Source: Epiperipatus broadwayi (Eukaryota > Onychophora > Udeonychophora > Euonychophora > Peripatidae). Taken from it: 64,000 nucleotides of DNA. The notes under the pieces were generated by a model. That model ran no database searches. It was not told the origin of the DNA and worked only from the letters and a program-made list of their open reading frames with translations. Location of the stretch: assembly GCA_028023455.1 (NCBI GenBank), contig JAQFVV010000032.1, positions 3,536,001-3,600,000 of the forward strand, given 5' to 3'. The stretch's first letter is position 1. Each line of letters begins with the position of its first letter. Positions 47,091 through 59,636 of this stretch are shown piece by piece. The position numbers were made by a program, and so were the translations under genes.

Positions 47091-47428
47091 GTATACAATA
47101 TTGCAGTATACAGTATTTTGATCATAAAATTAAAATAGAATTACTGTATAATGCTTTATTTAATTTTTATTCAGTGTTCTTGCAAAACAATTAGAACATT
47201 GCATTAATAACATATCCAAAGTAAAGATTTTCATTGTTAATAATTGCAAAAGCAAAAAACAAATGCATTTCATTCAATACAATAACTAATTTAAAGTCTA
47301 TTTTGATAATGTATAATAACCATATGCATTAATATATTTTATAATGTATACATTAACCTAAAAACTGTATCTTTACTTACTTTTATGAATTAAAATTCTT
47401 ATGAATGATATTTTACTTGGGAAAAATA

Positions 47429-47959
47429 TTATAATCATTATAATATTACATTCAAAGATCAGCCTTTTAAGCTAATTGTGCATGCGTCTTCTGCGAGTGT
47501 TAAATAATAAATGAATACTTCACTCTACAATACAAGATATAGTATTTATGCAGGAATAAAAGGAATCCTCTTATTCCTACAACTCAAATTCTTTTATATG
47601 AGCAAATCTGAAATACTGTTGAGTAAAGCATGAGAGTAGAATTCTCACTTTAAATTACTATCTATGATGTTTTGAATGAATGACATCGGTGAAATTGTCT
47701 AGAATTTACTAAACATCACTCTAAGTGAAACTTAGATTTGCTCATATAAAAGAATTTGAGTCATAGGAATAAGAGGATTCCTTTTATTCCTGCATAAATA
47801 ATATATCTTATATTGTAGAGTGAAGTATTCATTTATTATTTAACACTCACAGAAGACGCATGCACAATTAGCTTGAAAGGCTGATCTTTGAATGTAATAC
47901 AATTGTACGCATAGCGTCATATAAAAATAAATGCTTATTTACTTATAATCATTATAATA
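47429..47959. mobile_element. Foldback element with about 17 bp TSD
   Basis: Inverted arms of about 165 bp (47,444-47,609 and 47,733-47,902; for example ATTACATTCAAAGATCAGCC against GGCTGATCTTTGAATGTAAT) enclose a 120 bp spacer. The direct repeat TTATAATCATTATAATA flanks the whole at 47,429-47,445 and 47,943-47,959, giving a 497 bp element with about 40 bp of extra sequence after the right arm. It has no ORF and no clear hammerhead core. The uneven right end resembles the F2-F4 inverted dimers. Confidence 0.75.
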
Positions 47960-47999
47960 ATAAACTTTAGTTATTGTAATTGTAAATTATTTTGAGGTA

Positions 48000-48780
48000 A
48001 AATGATTTCATGCATTATGCAATTAATAATCAACTTTACATTTTCAAAGTTACTAAGTATAAGTTTAAATTATCATTGACTGTACTAAGTCACAATATTA
48101 TCATTTAATTCAGGCATATCAAATGTACAAAAGTAAACTAAAAAAAGAAATACAAATTTCATTCAGCATAAAACTAAAAATAAATTTTGGTCATATACTG
48201 TACTGCACTATTAATCATTAATTTTAAATTATATACAATAGTAATTAAAATATTCAGTCAACTAATTTTGAATTAAAACTTTTCAGGCAAATCAAAACTA
48301 TTATTATTGTAAATCTAAAGTTTTTTCAATAAAAAAGGGGAGATGCTTTAATAAATGATATAATTAATAAAAAATATTATATGAGATAAAGTTATTAAAT
48401 TTAAGTTAAAAATTACATTTATTTACTCAATTTTAAATTATAATCTCATAATTCATTTCATACATAGAGAAGCAAATGGAGTCATTATTCCAAACTTAAA
48501 AAAAAATGCAGTTCACAAAATACAAATTTCATTTAGCATAAAACTAAAACTAAATTTTAATCATATGCTATTAATAATTAATTCTTTGTACTGTATAGGT
48601 ATTAGTTAAAATATTCAGTCGAGCACTTTTAAATTAATTTTTTTATGAGTGCTAGTTTCAGACAAATTGAACTACTATTATCATGGATGTATTTTGGCAA
48701 AAAAAAAGAAAAGAAGAGATGACTTCATGCATTATGTATTTAATAATAAACTTTGTATGATGAAAATGCAAATCAAACAA
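48000..48780. repeat. Diverged tandem repeat, about 370 bp unit
   Basis: AAATACAAATTTCATT-AGCATAAAACTAAA and the following ATATTCAGTC block occur at about 48,148-48,300 and 48,519-48,690; a CTTCATGCATTATG block recurs at 48,008 and 48,722. About two units of roughly 370 bp, with a length like the F1 monomer, but no hammerhead was found. Confidence 0.6.
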
Positions 48781-49169
48781 ACTGAAGATTTAAACTTTTA
48801 ATTTTTAATGCCCCATATCTCTGCCATTACGATGTGCTGTATTATTTTTAAAATTACTTTGTCATTCCAAAAAAGGGCTATTATGCATAATAAAATGTGA
48901 TTTCTCATGCCACAAAAATGACCACAGCTAGTATATTTGTATATAAAATGCTACTTATTTAATTCTGCATAGTATGTATAAAATGTCTTAATATTGATTA
49001 CAATGCATTAGATACTTTTTTCTTTTTTTAATATGTCTGAATGTTTTTTTTGAAATTAACTTTGTAATTAGGTTTTGATAGTGTACAGCACTATAATTTG
49101 GGCATCCTTAAACTGATCATAAATAACAAATCTGTGTTTAGAACAGTGCAATTAAATGAGATGTTATTA

Positions 49170-49790
49170 AACATTGCTTTTTTTTCTAGTGCCATATCTT
49201 GTTGACACTTTTGCTAAGGGAACTGATAAGATAATTTCACAACTCTGGAAGGACTTCAATATAAAAACAGCTGTTAATTTTATAGATAATGCATAAACCA
49301 AGATCTCTAACATAACTCTTAAGCTTACATGAAAAAAGTCTGTCTACAGCTCATTACAATTACCAGTCAAAAAAGGAATCCATGTCAATCATCCAGAAAA
49401 ACAAATTTGATCAAAACAAGAAAATAGAATTTATGTAAGATGTTGATGAAAACATTGAAGAGTTTTTTGAATCACACATGGAAGAACCAACTAATGAGAA
49501 TTAATGCAACTAGTTGAAGAAATGAAAGATAACTAAGAAAAAAAAGAGAAGCTTGTAGGAAAGAACATGTGCAACAAAAAACTGAAGGAACTAATTTTGT
49601 ATCATGAGACCATGAACAGTATAAAGTCAAAAAATGAGATCTTATAAAGTGTATGATGAGAAAATTAAAGAAGCAAGTCAACTTTCCATTCTATAACTTT
49701 TTTTCTAGAGATCTCCAGTCATCAACTCCAAAAATACCACAAGAATATCAAAGGGATTTAGAAAGCAATGATGTTTTCTTAGAATGAGCA
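49170..49790 (+). pseudogene. Tigger/pogo transposase fossil
   Basis: Translation with stops gives IISQLWKDFNIKTAVNFID, then, after 49,440, DENIEEFFESHMEEPTNEN, then NFFSRDLQSST. These are the C-terminal landmarks of pogo/Tigger-type (DDE_1) transposases: a W-K-x-FNIKDA segment, an E-L-L-E-S-H-x-E-x-LTNE segment and a terminal L-x-x-FF motif. The N-terminal DNA-binding and the catalytic parts were not found, and no terminal repeats were identified, so it is a 3' fragment. It lies in the sense direction within the GPCR intron. Confidence 0.75.
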
Positions 49791-49979
49791 ACTAATGACT
49801 CAAAAACTGGATGATGATGAATACTGAAAGGTAAATTATAAAAAATAACAACTTTAAGCTTAGGTGTTTTTTTTCTTTTTACATAGATTTAAATAGCATT
49901 ATCTTATATTCATACATATTTTAAAGGCATATCTGCATAATAGCACAGTTTACACATGCATATATTGTACATTAAGAAT

Positions 49980-50322
49980 TTAAAAAATTACTATATATAT
50001 ATATATACATGGGATTTGAACATTCCATCATCAGATTTTCAATGAAATGGAAGACTGAAGAGTTGTGGGTTGGAGTAGTTTGAAGCCTGACCATTCAAGT
50101 ACGAAGATTGGCTATCTTAATATAAAGCTGAGCACTGATTGTATATATGTGTGGAGATGGTAATCTAGGCTAACTAATGAGTGCTGGTTTAGCACGAAAT
50201 ACATACATTGGTGATTATTTATCTTTTCAACATGTGTGTGATCAGGTGGTCAGCAATATGAGATGGCATGGAGAGTTGAGGGTCGTGTAAAAGTCTGAGT
50301 TCGAATCCCGCATACATTACAG

Positions 50323-50354
<32 letters not shown>

Positions 50355-50360
50355 GCAGGT
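49980..50360 (+). mobile_element. F2 retrozyme-like element, single copy
   Basis: From about 50,010 it follows the right arm of the 9.8 kb element: CATTCCATCATCAGATTTTC, GAAGATTGGCTATCTTAATAT, the hammerhead, then GTGATTATTTATCTTTTCA. It ends with AAGTCTGAGTTCGAATCCCGCATACATTACAGACACACAC; GAGTTCGAATCCC is a near-perfect tRNA B box that is eroded in the 10.6 kb copy. Flanks are (TA)n and (CA)n, so the duplication is not resolvable. Confidence 0.8.
50158..50224 (+). ncRNA. Hammerhead ribozyme, F2 copy at 50 kb
   Basis: Plus strand: CTAATGA (G to A in the core, 50,174-50,180), stem II GTGCT/AGCAC (5 bp), CGAAA (50,195-50,199), TACATA, CA at the site where UA is expected, return TTGG. Two invariant positions are changed, so it is probably dead. 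The better-paired stem II confirms the F2 fold. Confidence 0.75.
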
Positions 50361-51385
50361 TAAGCCTGTATCGTGTATTAATTTATATATATACTAGATT
50401 AATTTGTTTGTTAATACAATATTCACAATTTATGATATAATTTTTATCCACAGGAACAAGTAACATTTTCCCCCATAGAAAACCATTATAACTTCTTGCT
50501 TTTCAATAATATTTTTGCCTTACGATGAGTTTTGGGAAACCAGTTATCTTTATTAAGTTGGATAAAGATATCCTTATTATTTTATTTATTTATTCTGAAT
50601 TTCTGATCTTGCCCTTTAATTTCGCATTTATTTTGTAATTATTATTTTAAAAACACTGTTCTATCTGTGACATATCATTTAGACACAGTGCCACATCGTT
50701 TTTCTTGTAATAAAATATTTAATTAAACAGCACATACTTTGATATTAAATAAATATTTCTAAATTTTTTTACATTTAATTTGATTAAGTATATTTTTATA
50801 AATAGATATACTCTTATTATTATATTTATCAAAGTCATATATATCCTAGGTATTATATGAAACCTCATTTGAGATTTTGTAAGCAAATAGAGGCGCGTTA
50901 TTAATTTGAAATTTGTAAAAAAAAACATCTTGTGTAGGATATTAAATTGATATGGGCTTGGCTATTTTATTTTCCTTGTAAGATATTAATATTTAATATT
51001 TTTCTGAACTGTTTCTCTATTCTTTTGGTATAATTTTTTTTTTGCATATCTTCTACCTCTGTAAAGTTTTTTCTTTGATTAGTTTATATTCCTAGTTTGC
51101 TTTTCTTGTTTCAATTTTAATAAGAATTATCTATAAAATTTAATTCTACTTTTTTATACTCGCTTGATGTTATCATCTAAAGACACATTGTTTATATCAC
51201 TCATTAGAACTATAATTTCCTGTTTTATGTAATCATAACAGTTTTAGGATTTTGTTTTATTTCTGTAGATTCTTTTGTAGCTTATAATTCATTCATTATC
51301 TTTCTTTACCTGTTTTATATTTATTTGCTCTTTGATTTATTCACCAATGTTTTAAAGTTGATTTTTAACCATTTATTATTAGTAG
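50361..51385. other. GPCR intron 1, nothing recognised
   Basis: AT-rich DNA; a minus-strand open frame at 50,719-50,928 has no family features. Confidence 0.4.
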
Positions 51386-51665
51386 ATGCGATATGTTGGA
51401 CTATTGCCATCACCTATGAGTGAAAGTTGAATGTATAGAAAATTTTATACTTTATTCAAACTATTCCAAATACAAACAACTTGTTAGTAATAAAACACAA
51501 ATAGACAACATAGGTTAATAATTACACACTGTTTCAAGTAGTATTATTCTCCGTTCTTCTTCAGGTGTTGTTTGTATTTGGAAAAGTTTGAATAAAGTTT
51601 AAAATTTTCTATACATTCAACATTCTCTCATAGATGATGGAAATAGTCTAACATATCACAGCTAT
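51386..51665. repeat. F6 inverted repeat
   Basis: Left arm 51,386-51,480 (GATATGTTGGACTATTGCC, then TTGAATGTATAGAAAATTTT, then CAAATACAAACAAC) is inverted at about 51,565-51,658. The minus-strand middle (51,562-51,515) reads CACCTGAAGAAGA, then CTACTTGAAAC, the same F6 hammerhead-like block seen at 31.17 and 46.47 kb. Confidence 0.75.
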
Positions 51666-53162
51666 TAATATACTATCATCACAACCTTCAGACAGATTCA
51701 TTATTAGCTTTGGTTTGCAAAGGAGTTTTAAGATTTTTAAAATCCTCTTTTTTTTCTTCCCAATTAATACTACAATTTTTAATTGATGCTACAATTTTTT
51801 ATCTTTTTCTTTTGTCTTCTTTAATTTTTCTGACTCCTACCTCTCCATAATATTTTTTTCAAAGTTATTAAATTTTTTTTTTTTATTGTTCAGTTTTCTT
51901 TTCAGAGAAATTTAATTTCTTCTCTAATTTTTCATTTTCTTAAGATTTTTTTTTTGTTTGGACTTTTCTAATTTTACTCTCTCCTCTTTAGTTTTAAAAC
52001 AATTTCTTTATAAGTTTCCTATAATCCCTATTACTATGCATAGTGCAAAATTCTTATATGTAGTTATCATTACAAATATTGAATTACAGAAAACATTTAT
52101 TATTTTTCATTTTAATATAAATACTTGAAACAGACCCACTGAATGCTTTTTGTATGCTACTCAATCTGTTTTTCTGTTAATGCCCTCCATACTTTGCACA
52201 AATTCTTATAATTTTTTTATTTTCTATTTTTCTCAGGGATCACTGTTTGATTTCCCTAAGTTGAGTATTTATTGCAATTATTTTATCAAATTTTATGTTT
52301 TTATATATATATACAATCCCATCTATCACTTATTTTGAGTGATTTTTTTTCTAGATTATTTAGTAAAATTTGGTCAGAATTTATACTGATTATTTTTTCA
52401 TTTTTTTTGTAAGATTTTCAATGCTAATATAAACTTATTTTCCATTATTGACATTTTTCATGTAGTTCTTCTTATATCCACGCTACTCTTAATATTCCTT
52501 TCTTCTCTATTTTATCTTTGCTATTTTGGATTGTAATTTATTAAAATTTTTCAATAATTTCAATTGAAGTGGAACTTTTTTTTTTTTTTTTAGCTATTTC
52601 ACATTTTTTGAAAAACTATTTTATATTTATTAGCTTCTTCTTTGAAACTTTTTATAAATAGAAAACAATATGTTGTTCTCAAAATATTTTTATCATTTGT
52701 AATTTTAGCTTTAATTATTATTATTAATTTTTTGCAACCCACTTGTATTTCCTGACATTTATTTTGATTTTTGTTTTATTTTAACCTTACTATTTTGTTG
52801 TTTTGTTAATCTATCAATTACTTCTAAAGCGTCTTATTAAAGTTTAATGTTAATTTTAAAAGAACGGGTACATTTTTAAGGAAATATTTTAAGGAATGTG
52901 TAATATGTTAATTTCAGTTTTTTCTAATTTCATCTGAAGTTTACATGTGCTTCTGAGTACGATTTTAATATTAAAAGTATTGTCTTCAGTTGCCCAACCA
53001 AAAATTTGACTGCTTAAAAATATGCTGGCAATAAAAATATAGTAGTAGTCAGATATAAAAAAAAAATATAGAAAATGTTGAAACCATGGATATAGTTTTT
53101 GTTTGCAATTTTTTAAATAAAATGACTGCTTGCAAAATAAAAATATCCATGAAAATTTTGTA
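51666..53162. other. T-rich GPCR intron stretch
   Basis: Strongly T-rich on the plus strand with frequent TTTTCT tracts. No gene or repeat family was identified. Confidence 0.4.
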
Positions 53163-54126
<964 letters not shown>

Positions 54127-56307
54127 GAATAGCCCATACATTTATAATTATATAAAATGTACATTATATTTTGGAGTTTTTCAATATCTTGTACTTTTAG
54201 ATGTTTATTTCATATAAAAAAAAAAGATATTTAATTTGTTTTAATTTTTATTCTTTCTGATCATTTTGGTTAAATAGTTTAAGCTCAATGATCTTGAAGA
54301 ATATATAGTGATTTTATTATAATTGCTATTGAAGTTATTTTCTGAAAAATATCCATCAATCATAATATTTAAAAGTAAATATTTTCTTCTTACACCAACG
54401 TTTAAAATAAAAACTAAATAATGACTCAGTAATATTTTTTCTTCAGTTTATTACTTTGATTTTGCGAACTAGATAGATAAACAAATATCGTTAATTGATG
54501 GTTATTGAAATATTATAACTTTATTCTGAAATTTTAAATTAATGTCTTCATTGGTTTACAACTTGATTATTTTATGATTCTTGAATCCTGTTATTAGTAA
54601 TTAAGCTGTAATTGATGTAATATATATATGCTTTTTGTTAGTTTCAGTTTTTTCCTTAATTAAAAATGTGAGAGACTCCAAATACACACGTAGATAGCCT
54701 ATACATGTATATTGTATGTAATATATTTTTTAAAGGAAATTTTCTCCAATAATTCTTCAAATATATTTGTAATATTATCAAATCTGTAAAAAATAAGGAA
54801 AATGCAGCATATATTAGGAAATGATTCACGGAATAAAAAGTAAATTTATGTTTAAATCGTGTTTTGTAGCAGTTAATTGTTCTCTCTTTTTCACAATCTT
54901 CTTTGTTATTTTACTATTATTCTTTTCTAATCTAAAGTGTATAGTTTATCTTTATTGGTCAATTTCATGGCTTCTGGAAATCTTTAATAGAGTCACAGAT
55001 CAGTCTTTTTGAAAAGTTATTTAGTTTACATTAGAAGTTTTTTTTTTTTTTTACATTATACAGATGAAATATACATTGAAGATTTTCAGCATGGGTTATT
55101 AATCGTAATAAACAGTTTAAGTGACATTTTTATACACTTTACAAATCAAATCTTCATTACATGCAAAATGCATGATGGAAATCAGATATATAGATCATAA
55201 AGTAGTAATTCGATATAGTCCAGAAAGTTTTATAAATATTGTAGAAAATAATTCTACAATCATTTGTTTGGGATATTAATGTTGTCTATGAGATAGTTAA
55301 GTATAATAATTTCATTAATTGTTCAAACTGATTTTTTAAAAAATATTTTCAGATGGGAATAAATATTCACCATTTTTTTTTAAATTTGCTCAATAGCCTT
55401 ATTTGTAAACTGTTTAAAGTATTGTAGGAAAAAAGACTAACAGACATGACTGATTCCACATATGTTAAAGATTGGTGATGAAGTGTTGTGTGCTATTTGT
55501 GATGAATGATCTCGTAATTTTTTTTCAACGATGTGCTAAAATCATTCTAAAAGTACCATTTATTAAGATTTTTATTAGATCAAAAATGACAAGAATAAAA
55601 ATTATTGCTCTTGTAATTTGCTATATATTATAAGAGGAAAAAAGATTTGCTCCGTCTTATAGTTTGATTTTTTTTTTTAATGTTTATTGAATTACTGTCC
55701 ATTAAGTAATATCTTTAAAAACTGCAAACTCTTACTAAAATTAATAAATGTTTGTCCAGTAACTAATGATAGGCAAGATTTTAATAACTGAATCATTGAA
55801 CTTGAAAGAAGATGCCAATGACCGTTAGCATTTTAGACTTGGAATGATCAAAATATATATATAAAAGATTATCCCATATAATATTTAGAAGTAAATTTTT
55901 TAAATTAAAGTAGAAAATTAGTGATATTTTAAAAAGCACCTGAAGCTTTGAGGATTATTTTGCAATTTTAGATAGGTAAATAAATATTATGGTAGATAAA
56001 AATCGCTCGTGCCTTTCTGTTGTATCTATAAGTATGACCATAAATAAATCTATCAGCAATCTCTGAGGTATACCTTATTGTGATACAAACAAAAGTGAAA
56101 ATTTCATATAATTTGAATAAAATTAGATGTTTGTGATAATTTTGCTCACTGTATAAATAATTTTTAATATCAAATGATGAAATCTATATTAGAAGATAAT
56201 GTAGTGATGAAAGTACATGATCCTAATTTTTAAAACAGTATGAAAAATTAAAGTCAATTAGTACTAAAACATATCAATATAACAGTATTTGGATTCTTTA
56301 TTCCTTT
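54127..56307. other. GPCR intron 1, nothing recognised
   Basis: AT-rich DNA; small open frames at 54,821 and 55,009 show no family features and no GPCR motifs. Confidence 0.4.
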
Positions 56308-56483
56308 ACACCTTCACGTGTTAAACCACTAAACATCACATGATCACTATTTCATATGCTAGCACATAACTATTATTAAAACAGGCAAAACTCTCCATGT
56401 AGTAGTACCACTCAGTGCCAACCAGATTAATCAATGGATGCCAGAAGGCTTGTGCATAAAATCCCCATATAGCGTCTACTCAT

Positions 56484-56536
56484 CCACTATCCCCAGACTG
56501 GTTTCTGGCTTGTGGCCTTCATCAGTGAGGAGCTTT
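56484..56536 (-). ncRNA. Type I hammerhead ribozyme, F3 inverted dimer left
   Basis: Minus strand: CTCCTCA, CTGATGA (56,525-56,519), stem II GGC-CACAA-GCC, GAAA (56,505-56,502), CCAG, UC site after 56,496, return TGGGG. Stem I pairs CCTCA/TGGGG. All core bases are intact; stem III is CCAG where the family has the palindrome CTAG. Confidence 0.83.
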
Positions 56537-56839
56537 GGATCTGAGAGCATTGCACTTATATCTTAGGATCTAATGCAACCCTACAGCAGCACCTTTTACC
56601 TCTACTTAACTACAAAACTATGAGAATAAAATTGAAAACACAATATTTTCAATCTAAGCTCAATAGCTTATATAGTCATATGACTATACCATATGAATAT
56701 ATAAGCTATTGAGCTTAGATTAAAAATATTATTGTGTTTTCAATTTTATTCTCATAGTTTTGTAGTTAAGTAGAGATAAAAGGTGCTGCTAGAGGGTTGC
56801 ATTAGATCCTAAGATCTAGGTGCAGTGTTCTCAGATCCA

Positions 56840-56892
56840 AAGCTCTTCACTGATGAAGGCCACAAGCCAGAAACCATTCTGGGGATATTGGA
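56840..56892 (+). ncRNA. Type I hammerhead ribozyme, F3 inverted dimer right
   Basis: Plus strand: CTCTTCA, CTGATGA (56,850-56,856), stem II GGC/GCC, GAAA (56,870-56,873), CCAT, UC site after 56,879, return TGGGG. Core intact; stem III weakened. Confidence 0.8.
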
Positions 56893-57014
56893 TGAGAGGG
56901 CATTAGATGGGGATTTTGTGCACAAGCCTTCTGGCATCCATTGATTACTCTGGTTGGCACTGAGTGGCACTACTGTATGGAGAGTTTTGCCTGTTTTAAT
57001 AACACCTTCATGTG

Positions 57015-59154
57015 CTATTAAGAATTTAAATAGCACAAAGGTATTTGGTACTTTTATTATAGTTTTGTCAAATCATATTGGTATTAATTTACTTGACTTT
57101 GGATTTATATATTTTCTATTTTTTTCTAATTAAAAATTACTTTAATGGTGGGTTATACTGATTGAAATTAATTTAAACATATTTTCTATTTAAATAAAAA
57201 AGTAGTGGTTATTTGTATATTGGCAGAAAATTTTAAAATTGCACTTAGTATACCAATTTTATCCAGAATTTTGCTGCTTCTGGATATGTGATTGAAACTT
57301 TTGATTTTATCCAGAATCTCTTCTTTCTGATTGTATGGTGGAGACTCTTGATTTTATCTCAAATTTTTTATTCAGTATAGTTGATATTTCAGAATCATTT
57401 CATTATTATATTTGAAAAGAGACTCTGATCTAACATAAGACTTTTATCTGATGTGTTGCAGTAAAATAAATCCCATTAATATCTTCAAATAGTAATGATC
57501 ATCTATAGTTAATGTTTCATTTGCATGGAGTCATTATTCAGTGAAGAAATTTTAGATGTCTTCATGGACTGATAAAATAGATAATTAAATTCTTACTTGT
57601 AAATTTTTAACAGAAATGTACATAACTTTAATATTTGGAGATTTGTCATTTTAAATTGAATTTTCATTGAATATGCTACATGTAGTAGTTTGATGACTGT
57701 TTTTTCAGAATTTTATAACAGACATAAGCTTAAAATTTATTTAAATTTTTGATTTAAATCACCAGATTAGAAAAGAAGAGACTGATTTATAAAATATGCT
57801 AGTAACTTATAGATTAGAATGCTAGTCGTTATTAGATTGATAATTAGAAGCCTATTTTGGATAAAGGCAATTCTTTTTGTGAAAAATACACATACATTTA
57901 TGGTCTAAGAACTATATCTTATATAATATTTGCAAAAAAAAGTGATTTAGAAAACTACTTTTAACTTTGGCAGAAAAAAATAATTAAAGAGATAAGTATT
58001 ATGGAAAACTTTAGTGTTATTTGATTGAATGCACAGTAGATAGCTTCAGAATGCATTAGTAGATAATATTAAAATATTACATATAAAATGATACTGTCAG
58101 AAATTTGAAGAAGATTATGCTCTATAAATATTATGATGTGAGATTTTTAATTCTTATTGTCAACTAAGCTGCAATCAGATTAAGCGGATTAAAAAATTTA
58201 ATGCTATCAAGTATTTTAGATATATTAATATTTACTGTGGGAAACAGTTTTTTGAATAGTCTCAATTAAGTCTGCTATCAATGAGTGGTAGTTTTATTAA
58301 AGATCTTTACTAGCAATATGTGTTTCTGACTAAGTCTGCTTACAATGTGTAGGAGTGTTTTATTAAAGATCTTTATTTTAGTTAAAGTGTAAATACCATT
58401 ATGATTCTATTTAATAAAATTTAATTTAATTTATATTTATTGCTGATCTCAAAATGTCATTAACAGCAGTTTGCAGTCTTTATTGTTCAGCATTAAAATA
58501 TTTCACAAATTTTTTTTTGTGAGTAATGATGGTTGATAAAGTTAGCTTTTTACTAGTGAAGGCATCTTCAAGTCATCACAGTATAATAAATAATAAAAAT
58601 TATGAATAAATCTTGGCGATTTCAATCATTATTCAATACATTTGTATTTTTTATTGCTATAAAACAGCATGTTTTGTGATTTTTTAAAAGTTAAATATCT
58701 TTTTTTTTTTTTAACTATGAAGCAATATGCCCAAATCATAAGCATTTAAAATTGAGAATAAGTATTCAGCCTTCAATTTAACTGAAAGATTTTATTTCAG
58801 TGATTAATATCTGCAAACTATTCCAATAATGTAAATTCATATTTAAGTTAAACTTGAAATTGTTTTTAGATAGTTGAAAATTTTCAAGAAAGTTAATAAT
58901 TTATGGTAGAATGATTTTAGGTATTATCCAGAGAGGGAAACAAGAATGGTGACTACAAAAGCCTCATTATTTTTTTATTAACAATTGGCAGAAAAACACC
59001 TTTTTCACTTTTTGGTTTATAAATCAATTTAAAAGAAGTAGGAAGTTTCATTATTTTATAATGTACTTTTCATAAATAGAACTTACCTAAAGATTTTTAT
59101 AAATAAGTGTTATAAATATATTTTTCAGAATTTTGAATTCATTATTGTATATAG
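57015..59154. other. GPCR intron 1, nothing recognised
   Basis: AT-rich DNA. TTTTATCCAGAATTT-like phrases recur at 57,257, 57,305 and 57,350, and TTATTAAAGATCTTTA recurs at 58,294 and 58,360, short local duplications of no clear type. Confidence 0.4.
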
Positions 59155-59636
59155 TTGTTTATTATTAAAACATGTAAAACTCTCCATACAATATTGCCAC
59201 TCAGTGCAAGTCAGAGTAATCAATAGATGCCAGAAGTCTTGTATGGATACTGAACTGAATTCAGACCTATATGACTATATAAGCTAATGAGTTTGGATTG
59301 AAAATATTATTGTGTTTTCAATTTAAGACTCACAGTTTTGTAGTTAAGTAGAGATAAAAGGTGGCTGCTGGAGGGTTGCATTAGATCCTAAGATCTAGAT
59401 GCAGTGCTCTCAGATTCATGGCTCCTCACTGATGAAGGCCACAAGCCAGAAACTAGTCTGAGTATATTGGATGAGCAGGCACTAGATGGGGATTTTATAC
59501 ACAAGCCTTCTGACATCTATTGATTACTCTGGCTTGCAGTGAATGGCAATACTGTAGGGAGAGTTTTGTCTGTTTTAATAACAGTTGCAAGCAAGCATAA
59601 GAAATGGTGATCATATGATTATTGTTTATTATTAAA
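59155..59636 (+). mobile_element. F3 retrozyme-like element, partly inverted monomer
   Basis: TTGTTTATTATTAAA (15 bp) flanks the element at 59,155-59,169 and 59,622-59,636. The 452 bp inside equals one F3 unit in length. The first about 77 bp is in minus orientation (CCATACAATATTGCCACTCA, GATGCCAGAAG); the rest, from about 59,247, is in plus orientation and carries a complete hammerhead. A short inverted head joined to one full-length body suggests that the inversion is made during insertion. Confidence 0.85.
59419..59470 (+). ncRNA. Type I hammerhead ribozyme, best F3 copy
   Basis: Plus strand: GCTCCTCA, CTGATGA (59,429-59,435), stem II GGC-CACAA-GCC, GAAA (59,449-59,452), stem III CTAG (palindrome), UC site after 59,458, return TGAGTATATTGG. 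Stem I CTCA/TGAG pairs perfectly. Every invariant base is present, so this is the best candidate for an active F3 ribozyme; it is sense to the GPCR. Confidence 0.88.

Larger units (their letters stand above)
56308..57014. mobile_element. F3 retrozyme-like element, inverted dimer
   Basis: A 681 bp near-perfect hairpin (56,321-57,001, centre about 56,690) is flanked by ACACCTTCACGTG (56,308-56,320) and ACACCTTCATGTG (57,002-57,014), a 13 bp duplication with one mismatch. Each arm is a truncated F3 unit of about 340 bp with the hammerhead outward-reading. Compared with the 44 kb units, the arms lack the part beyond the TATATAGTCATATG block. Both hammerhead cores are intact. Confidence 0.88.

Noticed and set aside
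46859-47138. Ile-Tyr repeat frames on both strands
   Set aside because: Translation of the (TA)n microsatellite.
47640-47725. Possible ribozyme in the spacer of the 47.4 kb foldback (GATGT...ACATC followed by GGTGAAATTGTC)
   Set aside because: A hairpin followed by GAAA is present, but CTGATGA is not, and no stem I can be drawn.
54821-55200. Hydrophobic frames that could be GPCR TM4-TM7 exons
   Set aside because: No conserved TM4 Trp, TM6 FxxCWxP or TM7 NPxxY motif and no acceptor in the phase needed to continue the DRY codon.
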